Source: Schizophyllum amplum (taxonomy: Eukaryota; Basidiomycota; Agaricomycetes; Agaricales; Schizophyllaceae). From it: DNA of 64,000 nucleotides. The translations under genes and the position numbers were made by a program. How positions within the stretch are numbered: the first letter of the stretch is position 1; each line of letters begins with the position of its first letter. Shown here piece by piece: positions 46,556 through 56,218 of this stretch. The notes under the pieces are model-generated. The model did no database searches. It was not told where the DNA came from and was given only the letters and a program-made list of their open reading frames with translations. The stretch covers positions 248,001-312,000 of the forward strand of contig VDMD01000018.1 of NCBI GenBank assembly GCA_007026445.1, written 5' to 3'.

Positions 46556-47914
46556 CTACGCGGACGGCTGCGCGGTAGTCTCCCGCGGCTGCGAGGACTG
46601 CAGCGGCTGCTCGCTTCCATAAAAGATGCGACGCAGCTGCGCGCAAGCCTCCTCGTAGATGACGTCCCGCTCCGGATCGTTCCCGTTCACGCTCTTATCC
46701 CACGCGTGCGGCGCGCCCTCCACCATCCGCCAGCGGACGTCCTTGTCCAGCGGTGTCGACTCCAGACGCTCGCGGAACCGCTTCGCCTCCGCCAGCAGCT
46801 CGTCCCACTCGCACGTGTACATGAGAATGTCCTTCGGCAGGCCGCGCAGCATCTCGTCCGGCGCGACGCCCGGGGAGAGGTACGGATTGCGGCGGTCGAG
46901 GTCGATGGGCGGATGGAGGTAGGACGCGTCGAAGAGCTCGGTGAAGAACTTGGGAAGGCACTTGTCGGGCCGGGTGTTCGTCGCGCGGCGCTCCTCGCGG
47001 GTGTGTGTGAAGTCCAAGGATGGGTAGAAGGCGCAGATGGTCGCTATGCGGCCCTGGGCGTCGTACGTGCCGCGGCTGGCGGCGTTCATCGGCAGCTCGG
47101 TGTTGCCCTCCATGTGTGTCGGTTTGCCGAGACGGGCGCGCAGCTCGTACTGCCAGCGCAGCGGCACGGTGAAGGCCATGTTCCCGCCAGCGCTGAATCC
47201 GGAGACGGCGATGTTCTGAGTGTTGATCTTGAGCTCCTGGGCGTTCTCGACGAGGTAGAATATCGCGTCCACGCCGTCCTCGACGCCGGTGGGGAAGGGG
47301 TACTCGGGAGCGAGCCGGTACTCGACGGAGACGACGATGGCGTTGACGAGCTGGGAGCAGGAGGCGGCCCAGCGACAGTCGTCGGTCGCAGCGCCGATGG
47401 TGAAGCCTCCGCCGTGGAAGTTGACGATGACGGGGTATCCTTCCTCCTGTGTGGGGGAGTTGGGGTACCCCGGCGGGGTATAGAAGATGAGGGGGATGTC
47501 GCCGGGGGTGGTGGAGACGGTGGACTTGGCCTTGCGAGTGAAGTTGGGGCCTGGGGGGCGCGGGTGGGCAAGGGTGTGCATGTACATGCCGATCGCCATG
47601 AGCCTGCGCCAGGTCTTGGCCTCGAGGGCGAGCGACCAGCGGGATCGGACCTTGCTTGCCTTAACGTTGTCGAGCTTCTTGTCCGTTTCTAGCTCGCCGT
47701 CAAGCTTGTCCTGGGCCTCGTCCATTGGATCGAGCGCGGGGTTCTTGTAGGACGTGCTGGGCGAGGTGTTCGTGCTGGATGTTGTGTTGCTGGCCGCCGT
47801 CTTCGAGGACATCAGGGACGCAGAAGAAGGGGCGGACTTGAGCGAGATCTTGCTCCCCGTGCGGGAGAGCTTCCCCGCAACGGAGGAGATTTTGCGTTGC
47901 ATACGGCCAGTCAT
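46556..47914 (-). CDS. HSL-family alpha/beta-hydrolase (carboxylesterase/lipase type)
   Basis: An intronless gene for a 452-residue serine hydrolase. The oxyanion-hole motif HGGGF is in VIVNFHGGGFTIGAATDD. The nucleophile is in NIAVSGFSAGGNMAF (GFSAG). The acid is likely Asp in MYTCEWDELLAEAKRF, and the base His in GAPHAWDKS. YRLAPEYPFPTGVEDGVDAI is the usual family block between them. The first ~110 residues (VAGKLSRTGSKISLKSAPSS) are Ser/Lys-rich without a signal peptide, so a cytosolic or membrane-attached enzyme is likely; WRRLMAIGMYMHTLAH could be an amphipathic helix. The ATG at 47914 is preferred to one at 48028. Substrate not readable. Confidence 0.88.
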   Translation of the reverse strand: MTGRMQRKISSVAGKLSRTGSKISLKSAPSSASLMSSKTAASNTTSSTNTSPSTSYKNPALDPMDEAQDKLDGELETDKKLDNVKASKVRSRWSLALEAKTWRRLMAIGMYMHTLAHPRPPGPNFTRKAKSTVSTTPGDIPLIFYTPPGYPNSPTQEEGYPVIVNFHGGGFTIGAATDDCRWAASCSQLVNAIVVSVEYRLAPEYPFPTGVEDGVDAIFYLVENAQELKINTQNIAVSGFSAGGNMAFTVPLRWQYELRARLGKPTHMEGNTELPMNAASRGTYDAQGRIATICAFYPSLDFTHTREERRATNTRPDKCLPKFFTELFDASYLHPPIDLDRRNPYLSPGVAPDEMLRGLPKDILMYTCEWDELLAEAKRFRERLESTPLDKDVRWRMVEGAPHAWDKSVNGNDPERDVIYEEACAQLRRIFYGSEQPLQSSQPRETTAQPSA

Positions 47915-49290
47915 GGTGGTGTAAGGCAAGCGGCGAGGGCAGACCTCAGATAAAGCCAGGCCTTGACAAGCGCATGACGCAGAGCCGTGGCACTGCGGAT
48001 TGGGCCGAGGCGGGCGCCACTGCATCATGGCTGTGCTCCCATAACGTCACTTGATTGACTTGGCTGCGCCCAGGGCCATAGCTCTTGGAAGGGCAAGTTC
48101 CTGCACCAGCTCTCGTGAAAGGTCAACACGAGTGCCCAATACAACCGATCCCCTGAGCATCGTGTTGTGGGAACAGAACAGCAGTCATGAGATGGTTGCG
48201 CTGAATCTGGCATCGTCAAATGGAGCAACAGTCAAACGAAGATCGCCATAGAAGCATCGAGAGCTCTCATACATATGCCGAATGTTGCCCGAATGAGACT
48301 TTTGAGAGCCCAAGGACCAAGTGACGTGAGGGGGACCTGGGGAAGGGAGGTATGGGGTCTGGATTTATCGGGACTCGGCAGCCTGCGCTTGATCACTGGA
48401 GCATGGCCTCGCACCGGTTATTCCTTTCTACACTTCGTTGGACTTCCTCGGTAGCATATCTGGACGAAAGGAGGGCAAACAATCAGACGTGAAGGAGCTG
48501 CCAATGGTGGGAGAGACAAGGTGCATGCGAAACGTCGTAGACGGTAGAGTGACTGGTCAGTCTCCTGTCACCTGCTACGGCAGTTGCCGGTTAGCGCTCT
48601 GGCAAGGTCCGAGGAGCGCAGAGTCTCCGTTTAGCGCTGAGCGCTGAGCACCGGGAGATAAGTTGAGGTGCTTGTTGAGGAGAGCGAATAACGAGAGCAT
48701 GACGAGGGCGAGGGACAAATTTAGAGGGAGGGAAGAGAGAAGAGACGAAGCTCGCGAATCAACCCACTACTCACGAGGTAGCTCACGATCAGGTGACATC
48801 GCAAGTTCAACTCAATGCCCGACGCCTGGAGTTCCGTCCACGCACAGGATGACCACCACAGCTTCACAGAACCTTGGCAGCCAAAAGCAGTGAAACTGGC
48901 CGAGTCGGGCAGAAAATCGTCATGGCGCCAAAAACATAGTCTCCCAAGGCCTGGGCCTGAGAGTCCGTCGAGTACTATTGTAATCGGACTGTCTGCTAGC
49001 AAACGCGCCCCCGGATAGGCGGGTCGTGCTACATGTCGGGCTTTCTAACGAGATCGTGGGAAGCATTGCGAGTAGTATCTGAGTTACCCGCGCAGCCGAC
49101 ATACCAGACTACCAAGAACAGCGATTTAGGCCGAGTCGGGCCAAAGAATCGGTTCGAGTACAATGCATACGCTGTCTCAGCAATAGAGACTGCGAGACAA
49201 GCATACCAGAGGACGGCGCGTACAGGCCAATTGCCGGCAGCGACGCACATTAATCATATCAGGGTTTCCCGGGGATCAAGGAGAAGACTC
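47915..49290. other. Divergent intergenic region
   Basis: About 1.4 kb between the starts of the hydrolase (minus) and the SDR (plus). No ORF with coding character, RNA gene or repeat is supported. GCGCTGAGCGCTGAGC at 48634-48649 is a short direct repeat. Confidence 0.4.
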
Positions 49291-49294
49291 GACG

Positions 49295-49302
49295 TATAAA
49301 AG
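49295..49302 (+). promoter_or_regulatory. TATA box of the SDR gene
   Basis: TATAAAAG, 69 bases upstream of the ATG at 49364, a typical fungal spacing. Confidence 0.55.
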
Positions 49303-49363
49303 CTAGCTGGCGACACCGTCGGAATCACTGACCAGAGTTAAGCTCACCGCCACAACAAGTATC

Positions 49364-50461
49364 ATGTCCTCGTCCTCCACTGTTTACCTCGTCACCGGCG
49401 CGGGCCGCGGCATTGGTATGTCCCCTCCTCTACTTTGCTACCCATGCTTGCAGGCTGCTAACGAACACTCTTTACTGGCAGGCCTTGGGCTAGTCTCGCA
49501 GCTGGCCACTCGCCCGGACGTGGTCGTCTTCGCTGGCGTCCGGGACTTCTCCCGAAAGGGCGGGCTGGACGCCGTCGTCAGCGCCTATCCCGACCGAGTG
49601 CACATCATCAAGGTCGTCTCCGCGGATCAGCAGAACAACGACGAGGCCGTGCAGGAGATCAAGAAGGTCGCCGGACGCCTCGACGTCGTCATCGCCAACG
49701 CGGCCATCGACGTGCCCAAGAGGTCCCTGGACACCTCACCCGAGGAAATGATCGACCATTTCAATGTGAGTGGTCAAGAAAGAAAGTAAAAGACATGACT
49801 CACTCACTCACTTCCTCACTCACTCGCCTTTTCGCCTCCCTCGCGTTTACCCAGGTGAACGTCAACGGCCCGCTCGTGCTCTTCCAGGCGGCGTACGAGG
49901 TTCTGCGCGCCAGCAAATCACCGAAATTCGTCTCCGTCTCATCCATCGTGGGCAGCGTCACCGTGGCACCAGAGTTTCCGACGAACCAAATGGCCTATGG
50001 CGTGTCCAAGGCATCCCTCAATTGGGTGACGCGCAAGCTTCACACGGACAACCCGGATATGAGTGCGTGTGACAGTCAGCATCTACGAGAGCATGGCTGT
50101 GTTGACGTTGCTGCGTTCGTGCCCCTCACCTCCCTATGCTCTCGCCTCACCTCCTTCTGCTCTCGCATTACCTCCCCATGCTCTCGCCTCACCTCACTTC
50201 CCCATACTCTCGCTTCCCCCCTGCACCCCGCTCACCTCCCACCCAGCCATCTTCCCTATCCATCCAGGCAATGTCGACACGCCCGGATTCGCAGAAATAC
50301 TGCCTCAAGACCCGATTCTGTACAAAATGATCGAGCAGGCCCCGCCGATCTCGGTGGAGGTGAGCGTGCGCGGGGTGCTGGAGCAGGTGGACGCGGCCAC
50401 GAGGGAGACGCACGGGGGCAAGTTCGTGGATCATACGGGGTTAGGGAAGTTGCCGTGGTAG
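49364..50461 (+). CDS. Short-chain dehydrogenase/reductase (norsolorinic-acid-ketoreductase-like)
   Basis: A classical NAD(P)H-dependent SDR of 252 residues. Four exons (49364-49415, 49482-49765, 49855-50062, 50247-50461). The cofactor motif TGAGRGIG/LGLVSQL is split by intron 1. Then come DVVIANAAIDVPKRSL (NAA), VNVNGPLVLFQAAYEVLR, KFVSVSSIVGSV with the catalytic Ser, and AYGVSKASLNWVTRKL with YxxxK. The C-terminal loop is IHPGNVDTPGFAE. Intron 3 (184 nt) is swollen by a ~21-bp tandem repeat. The substrate is unknown; the name reflects the subfamily and does not imply toxin synthesis, and no polyketide synthase is near. Confidence 0.9.
50130..50213. repeat. ~21-bp minisatellite in SDR intron 3
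   Basis: Three and a half imperfect copies of a unit like CCTATGCTCTCGCCTCACCT follow one another. The pyrimidine-rich repeat lies directly upstream of the acceptor at 50246. Confidence 0.65.
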
Positions 50462-50773
50462 GCGGGTGGATGTGGACAAGGTGAAGCTTGAAGTCGCGTG
50501 GTAGGCAGCGTAGACCTGAGATGTTGTGGATTATATAATGTATGTGACCGCGCGGGATAACCACAGCCCTATCTAGTAGTATCATGGAGGACACCAAGTT
50601 GTTTGTTGGAACGGGATTCTGTCGTGTTATGGAAAAACTTCTGCCTGACTTCTGCCATCCTTTGCGTGCCCTTTGCGGCAAAGTAAGCAAGAGCGTTATT
50701 ATGAGTATTAGTAGACGTCGTGCCCACTGCGGCCGTCGGCGCTCAGATGTCTACAGGGGAACTTGCGCGTATC

Positions 50774-50857
50774 TGCCCCGTGGCCCAGCTGGTTAAGGCG
50801 TGTGACTGTTACAGAATAGCAATCACAAGATCGTGAGTTCGAACCTCATCGGGGCAG
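50774..50857 (+). tRNA. tRNA-Asn: tRNA-Asn (GUU) with a 10-nt intron
   Basis: The acceptor stem TGCCCCG pairs fully with CGGGGCA, and the discriminator is G at 50857. The D arm is GCC...GGC around AGCTGGTTAA. The anticodon stem TGTGA (50801-50805) pairs with TCACA (50823-50827). The loop reads C-T-GTT-A, giving anticodon GTT at 50808-50810. Ten extra bases (about 50812-50821, cagaatagca) after position 37 are a canonical nuclear tRNA intron. The T arm is GTGAG-TTCGAAC-CTCAT. A T5 Pol III terminator follows. Confidence 0.88.
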
Positions 50858-50859
50858 GC

Positions 50860-50864
50860 TTTTT
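50860..50864 (+). terminator. RNA polymerase III terminator of tRNA-Asn
   Basis: Five T residues two bases after the end of the mature tRNA. Confidence 0.7.
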
Positions 50865-51344
50865 GCTCCACTACGGAGCCTACATCGTCGCTGCTGACAC
50901 CTCTCTCTAACAGCAGTTTCGCCTACTCGCCTACCCCAGGTTCAACATCGCTGAGAAGTCGAACCTTGAGATGAGTCACGATGGTCACGGACTGATCACG
51001 CATAGTCACGCGTATCTGACAGTGACAGCTGTCTCGACTCTCGACCCGTACCGTGTACGTCAATCCTGCTGACAGTGATTACCTCGGGCGCTTGTTGAAC
51101 TTCGTGATACAGATCTTGCTGTTTTCATGTTCGTCTTCAACACAGCGATGTTGGTCTCTCGCTGTCCTCTGGCTATACTCAAGCAACGTGCTCTTCTCCG
51201 AAAGCACTTCAATAGATTAGGCGTTTGAAGTCATCTACGCGTCAGTGATGGGCGAAGCGCCCAGAAATCACGGCGCTTCTCACAAGGCTATTCTGTGGGG
51301 GGGATCGCGCAGCTGCACCGTAATCCCTTCCACTTGCTACGCTC

Positions 51345-52931
51345 ATGACTCTCAACTGCCTGCCTTATCCCGTGAACTTTGCATTTCTCGACGGGAGGAA
51401 GCAGCAACCAGAGCGACCGCTACGGGTGCGTCCATAATCTACTGACGTTCCCCTTCATAGGCTAAAGCAACGCAGATTCTGCTATCTAATGGTCGCTTCC
51501 CCGTTACCCTGGACCTCGCGCGACAGCTGCGAAGGGCGGGGCATGAGGTATACTGCGTCGACGCTATGCAGTATCACGTCTGCAAGTTCTCGAACGCTGT
51601 GCGCCAGTGCTGGCAGGTACCGTCCCCTCGCGTAGACGCGAGCGCCTACCTCGAGGGAGTAAAGAACGCCATAGAGAAAGTTGACATCGACCTCATCGTC
51701 CCCATGCACGAGGAGATCATATACCTGGTTGAGTGCAACGACGAGGAGATATATCGCCGGCTGTTCGCACCACCCCTCCACATCCTCCTCCGCATGCACA
51801 ACAAGTGGGAGTTTACGGAGTGGATGCGGACAATCGGCCTCGACGCGCCGGAGGCGTACCTCTGCAAGTCGTACGAGGACGTGGAGAAGGTACCTAACCA
51901 GGAGAAGAAGGAGTATGCGCTGAAGCCGGTCTTCGGGCGTGCGTCGCAGAATGTGTTCCATCTGAAGCCTGGGAAACCGCTTCCAGACCGCGCGGAATTG
52001 GACGTCTCGGACAACTGTCACTGGATCGCGCAGGAGTGGCTGAAGGGCGACCGCTACTGCTCGTACGGCATCGTGCGGCAGGGTCACGTCAAGGCACTGA
52101 GCTTGTATGTCTTCTGAGATGCATATGCGTGCGCACGTACTGAATGCGCATCCCAGATACTCTGTTACCGAGACCATCGACGGTTCCTCGTGTGTCTATT
52201 TCAAGTCCATACACCACCCGCGTATTCAGGCCTACATGGACCACATTGCGAAGCAACTACCGACGACGACTGGAAAGCTCGCCTTCGACTTCATCGAGAC
52301 ACCCGACGGCCGCCTCGTAGCCATCGAGTGCAACCCACGCGCTACCTCGGGCGTCCATCTTTTCGGTGCCACGACGCGCCTCGCGAACGTCCTCACCGAC
52401 CCGTTCGCCTTCCCTGTGCAAGCGGACGTTGGCGCAGCGCGCCAAATCATGCCGGGCATGCTGATGTGGGACCGCAAGCAGGCGCACGGGCTGCGCGCGT
52501 ACGTGAAGCACCAGCAGCGGCTGATAGGCAGCAAGGACGTCGTGTTCTCGATGCGCGACCTGCTCCCGACGCTCATGCAGCCGTTCCTGCTCACCAGCTA
52601 CTATGAGATCTGCCGCGAGAGGAAGCTGAAGCTGCCGGACATGTTTCAGTGGGACTGCACTTGGGAGCCGGAGGGGGAGAAGCTGGCGAGGGTGCGGCGG
52701 GTAATGGAGGAGGACAGGAATGAGTGGAAGAAGTGCCCGATGTTGGATGTGGCGAAGCCGGACCCGAGGAGGATCGAGGATGAAACGGCGGAGAAGAAGG
52801 ACGGGAAGAAGAGGTTGGCGCCGCTTCCGCCGGGATACCTTACGGACAAGATGGATATCGCCTCTTCTTCGACTGCCAAGGTGGACAACTGCGACGCGAG
52901 CGGCAGTGAAGACAGTCAGCTTGCGAAGTAG
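51345..52931 (+). CDS. ATP-grasp domain protein of unknown substrate
   Basis: ATP-grasp enzymes ligate a carboxylate to an amine or thiol via an acyl phosphate. Three exons (51345-51425, 51461-52104, 52157-52931) give 499 residues; all joins are in frame, though intron 1 is only 35 nt. After ILLSNGRFPVTLDLARQLRR (Rossmann-like pre-ATP-grasp part, then AGHEVYCVD) come IDLIVPMHEEIIYLVEC, the ATP-binding core EYALKPVFGRASQNVF and HWIAQEWLKGDRYCSYGIVR, and the metal-binding strand KLAFDFIETPDGRLVAIECN followed by PRATSGVHLF. The C-terminal ~150 residues (DMFQWDCTWEPEGEKLARVR onward) are outside the fold. No biosynthetic partner is adjacent, so the substrate is unknown. Confidence 0.85.
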
Positions 52932-53545
52932 AGGTCTTCTTTATCGACATGCATACCCCACAACCATGTTCCGGTGCCATGGACGCTTATCCCAACCCTG
53001 TATTGTGTATCGTGGTGGACAATCCGTACGAAGTAATAAGTATTCTTCTCTTAATGCTCCTCTCTGACTCTCATGTAAAGTTGTCCCGTTGTATTCGCTT
53101 ATATACCCTCTGGTGCATTGAACACCTGTCGTGCCATTCCATATTAGGCGTCTGTGGACTTTCGTGTCTCAGTGGTTAAACTTTCACAGGATAGCGTTGT
53201 GTATGCGACTATTTGTACATATGTATCCCAAGTTGCACCCCGTGGCGTGGGAACATCCTCAAATACGAGCGTGATGGTGCAGTTCACGTCTTCCTCTGGA
53301 CCTCTTTACTACTTTGACCCTGTTCGCCGCAGAGTACTCGCCGTTGCTGATACAGCTCATATGTATGCATAAATACGCCTTCAAATGGTCCGACTAAGTG
53401 ACGCGGCACCGTAGCCACCACGCGAGGACGTGCCTTCAGAAGTGAGTTCATTGCAATGCCTGCTATGCTACCACCCCCGCCCCCGCATAGTACAATAAAT
53501 ACAGAGAAATATACAATCCGGGTGAAGACGTTTAATGGCAAGCGT

Positions 53546-53934
53546 TCAGCAGGTAGCCTGGTTGTCGATCTCGACGGTCTTGCCATCGGGGACGTCGTCA
53601 GGGTTGTAGTTGTACCTACGCAAGACGGTAAGTTGTCCATATCATAATCTGCAGTAATTGGCCGACTGACCAGATGTAGTGACCCAGGACCTGGTATCCG
53701 TAGTTGATGCGAATGCGTCCACACTGCGAGCAAGCGAAGTCAGCCGCGCCTCGACGCTTTGCCTGGGACGCGACTTACCTGCGTCTCATGGTGGCAGGAA
53801 TCTGCTCCGCCGTCGGGCGGGCAGTTGATGAGGTCCTGCGGGTTGGTGGGGTCGACGGGGTCGCGCTGCTGGACGGTGGCAGCAGCAGCGAAGCCGCTGA
53901 GCAGGACGGTGCAGAGAGCAATGGAGAAACGCAT
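53546..53934 (-). CDS. Small secreted cysteine-containing protein A
   Basis: A 92-residue protein from three exons (53934-53779, 53723-53671, 53615-53546). A signal peptide is evident: RFSIALCTVLLSGFAAAA, with cleavage probably after the Ala run. The mature part has NPQDLINCPPDGGADSC, ETQCGRIRINYGYQVLGHYI and NPDDVPDGKTVEI, ending in a terminal Cys; with four cysteines two disulfides are possible. It is a divergent neighbour and paralog of the gene at 54815. Function is unknown; such proteins in basidiomycetes may be effectors, hydrophobin-like surface proteins or neither. A TATA-like TATAAGAA lies at 54025-54018. Confidence 0.8.
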
Positions 53935-54017
53935 GCTGTCGTTGAATGGATTAGCTGAAGGTGAGTGGGTGTCGGTGACTTGCGGTGAACTCTGGAGCTG
54001 ACCTGCTTGCGCCCCAG

Positions 54018-54025
54018 TTCTTATA
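54018..54025 (-). promoter_or_regulatory. TATA-like box of secreted protein A
   Basis: TATAAGAA on the minus strand, about 85-90 bases upstream of the ATG at 53934. Confidence 0.5.
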
Positions 54026-54722
54026 CTTCTGCGCGTTGACCCTGTTTATCTTTCAAATCCGCGGAGTCAGGAATACGCCGCCTCAAATGTCATTTTGGCA
54101 GCGTCTCGGACTGCCTCAGCTCCACTGTCACTCGAGGCTTCCCGTAGTGTTTGGGTTCATGAAGAGCACGAGACGCGACTAGTACGGACGAAGTATACGG
54201 CCACTGTTCGCCGAGGATGTTGAGCGAAGAATGGAACTCAGAGCACGCCTCCAGCATCCGCGGTTTTCTATCGAGGCCTGCATACAGCTCATGCCTGCGG
54301 TATGCGTGCCGGAATATGATATCGGCCTGGAGCTGCTAGTGCGCAGAGACTTAGTCGGTCTTGATTATTTGGGTGGCCCTGCTCAATGATTTGTTCACGA
54401 GTGCGTGTCCGGTTCTCCTTCTCTAGGAGCAAGACTGACGGCTTAAGACGCGCATCGGTCGGTGAAGACTACACACACATCGTCCCTGCTTTCTCACTAT
54501 GCAAAGTGTACGAAAATCAGTGCTCACGGCCTCAATTGATCTGGTTTCGTTCGACGTCGATGCATCGCAGTGGAGCCCCCCACGTACGGCTGTACCATGA
54601 AACCCTTTCCGGGACGTCGAAAGACTCCACAGCTCCCCAAACGTCTTCCGACAACGTCGGCTTCACCGGTCTCGTGAACTTGCATATTTATGCACCGCTG
54701 CTGGTGAACACCACGAACACCG

Positions 54723-54730
54723 TATAAAAG
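54723..54730 (+). promoter_or_regulatory. TATA box of secreted protein B
   Basis: TATAAAAG, about 85-90 bases upstream of the ATG at 54815; the mirror spacing is the same for protein A. Confidence 0.6.
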
Positions 54731-54814
54731 GCTGCGTCTGCGCCTTCGTAGCATCATCAGCTCGACCACCACCTTTCAAGCACCACCGCCTCCACCGCCC
54801 TACCAGTATTCATC

Positions 54815-55235
54815 ATGTTCGCTTTCAAGCCCATCGTCGCCTTCATGTCTCTGGCCGCGTTCGCTGCAGCTATCCGCAACCCGGACAACCCTCAGGACCC
54901 ATCAACTGCCCGCCCTCTGGCGGCGCAGACCTCTGCTCGAAGGAGACGTCGGTGCGTCTTTCGTTGCCACCTCCCCCGTCCAGGCTACGGTCGCTCGCCT
55001 TCGAGCTCATCGCCACCCCACGGACCGCCCTTGCTGACTTTGTTCTTGTAGTGCGGAGACCGCATTCGCATCAACTACGGGCAGACGGAACAAGGCCACT
55101 ACATCTGGTACATGTACGTTTCCCTGTGCTTTGTTGTGGGAGCGGGAATTCATCACGCTGACTAGCAACGACTATGACCCCAACAACCTCCCCGAGGGCA
55201 TCTCCATCACCACCGACACTGTGGGGACCTGCTAA
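54815..55235 (+). CDS. Small secreted cysteine-containing protein B (apparent 1-base frame break)
   Basis: Paralog of the gene at 53546. Three exons (54815-54951, 55052-55113, 55167-55235 including the stop) would give 89 residues with one base added. The signal peptide is FAFKPIVAFMSLAAFAAA. Shared blocks with protein A are NPDNPQDP, then INCPPSGGAD in a shifted frame, CGDRIRINYGQTEQGHYIWY and NDYDPNNLPEG, ending in Cys. The shift lies in the CCC run at 54898-54900, where protein A has an extra base; exon 1 is 137 nt instead of 138. Both introns sit at matching places, the second shifted by a few bases. Either a sequencing loss or a recent null allele. Confidence 0.72.
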
Positions 55236-56218
55236 GCGTGTCGTTCTCGACATGATATATATGGGCATGTTATTTATACTCGTTGCAATGTACAAAGGAG
55301 GATGCGAAGGTGCATATCATGACACGCTTAGAGCCATATGTAGTAAAGCCCAGTACTGTCGGAGGCTGGCCTTTCTTGTTGATGATAAAAGGTTCATATG
55401 TCACGAGACTCGTCTTGCTACCTTGCCTCCCCAAGCTCTCTAGGCGTGCCCAAGCCTTACATAAATGCTGCCGCTCAAGCGGCCAGATCATCCAGACTGC
55501 CCAGTCCACTGAAACTTCAAAAGCGCTCGAGGGTTCACGTCGCGCGATCACGTGCCGGTTCAACGCGTGGTTAAACTTCGACTCAAAGTCACAGCGACTC
55601 GTTCGCACGAGGAGGGCTTCTCGTGCTCAGCAGCGACAGGAATATATGCCTTGTAATAGCCTGCGTGTGCAAGAGTAGATACAAGCTTAGGCTGTTACTA
55701 CAGTCGAGAAGAAAAATGAATGCAATCTAGGCGAGCGCGCCCTACCCCCCAGGTCAGTTACTACCCGAACCTTGCTTGATGCGGTGTCGGAGGTAAGTCC
55801 TCCGAATAAGCAGCAGAGGTACCCTTCATCCAACATGCCCCTCGCCTTTTACTAGGGCATCCGGGATGGTACCTCACTTGATGCTGTGGTTCAATCTTTG
55901 GTCTCCCTCGTCTATTGGGCGATTTCTTTCTTCTTCTTTTTTGTTTCCCGTCATCGTCTACTGCCTAGGCTCTGCATATGTGTGTTCTGCCGCCTGCCGC
56001 AGTACGAGCGCCCCTTCATTCGCACATTGTTCATCTATCCGCCTGAAAGCTGTAGGTCCCCTAACCCATGCGCGGTTGCGTTTGTATTGTGCAACTCAGA
56101 TTTATGTACGAAAGATAGCGTGCCTTATACCTAAGTACTTCGAGTCTGCAGGGCGGGCAGAGCCCCCTGGCAACCCTACAGTTCGTGTCCGAAGTCTCTA
56201 CGTGTATGTTGTGCTCTG
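55236..56218. other. Intergenic stretch
   Basis: About 980 bases between protein B and the 3' end of BOR1. Short frames on both strands show no domain or conserved pattern. Nothing supported. Confidence 0.45.

Noticed and set aside
46487..47692. 401-codon plus-strand open frame
   Set aside because: It is the antisense shadow of the intronless hydrolase gene on the minus strand, whose HGGGF and GFSAG motifs are clear; the plus frame has no domain.
49364..50461. A mycotoxin gene cluster based on the SDR and the O-methyltransferase
   Set aside because: The two genes are 38 kb apart with housekeeping genes between them, and no polyketide or peptide synthase is present.
53150..53220. A second tRNA suggested by CTCAGTGGTTAAAC (D-loop-like)
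   Set aside because: No pairing acceptor or T arm (GGTTCGA-type) follows at the right distance.
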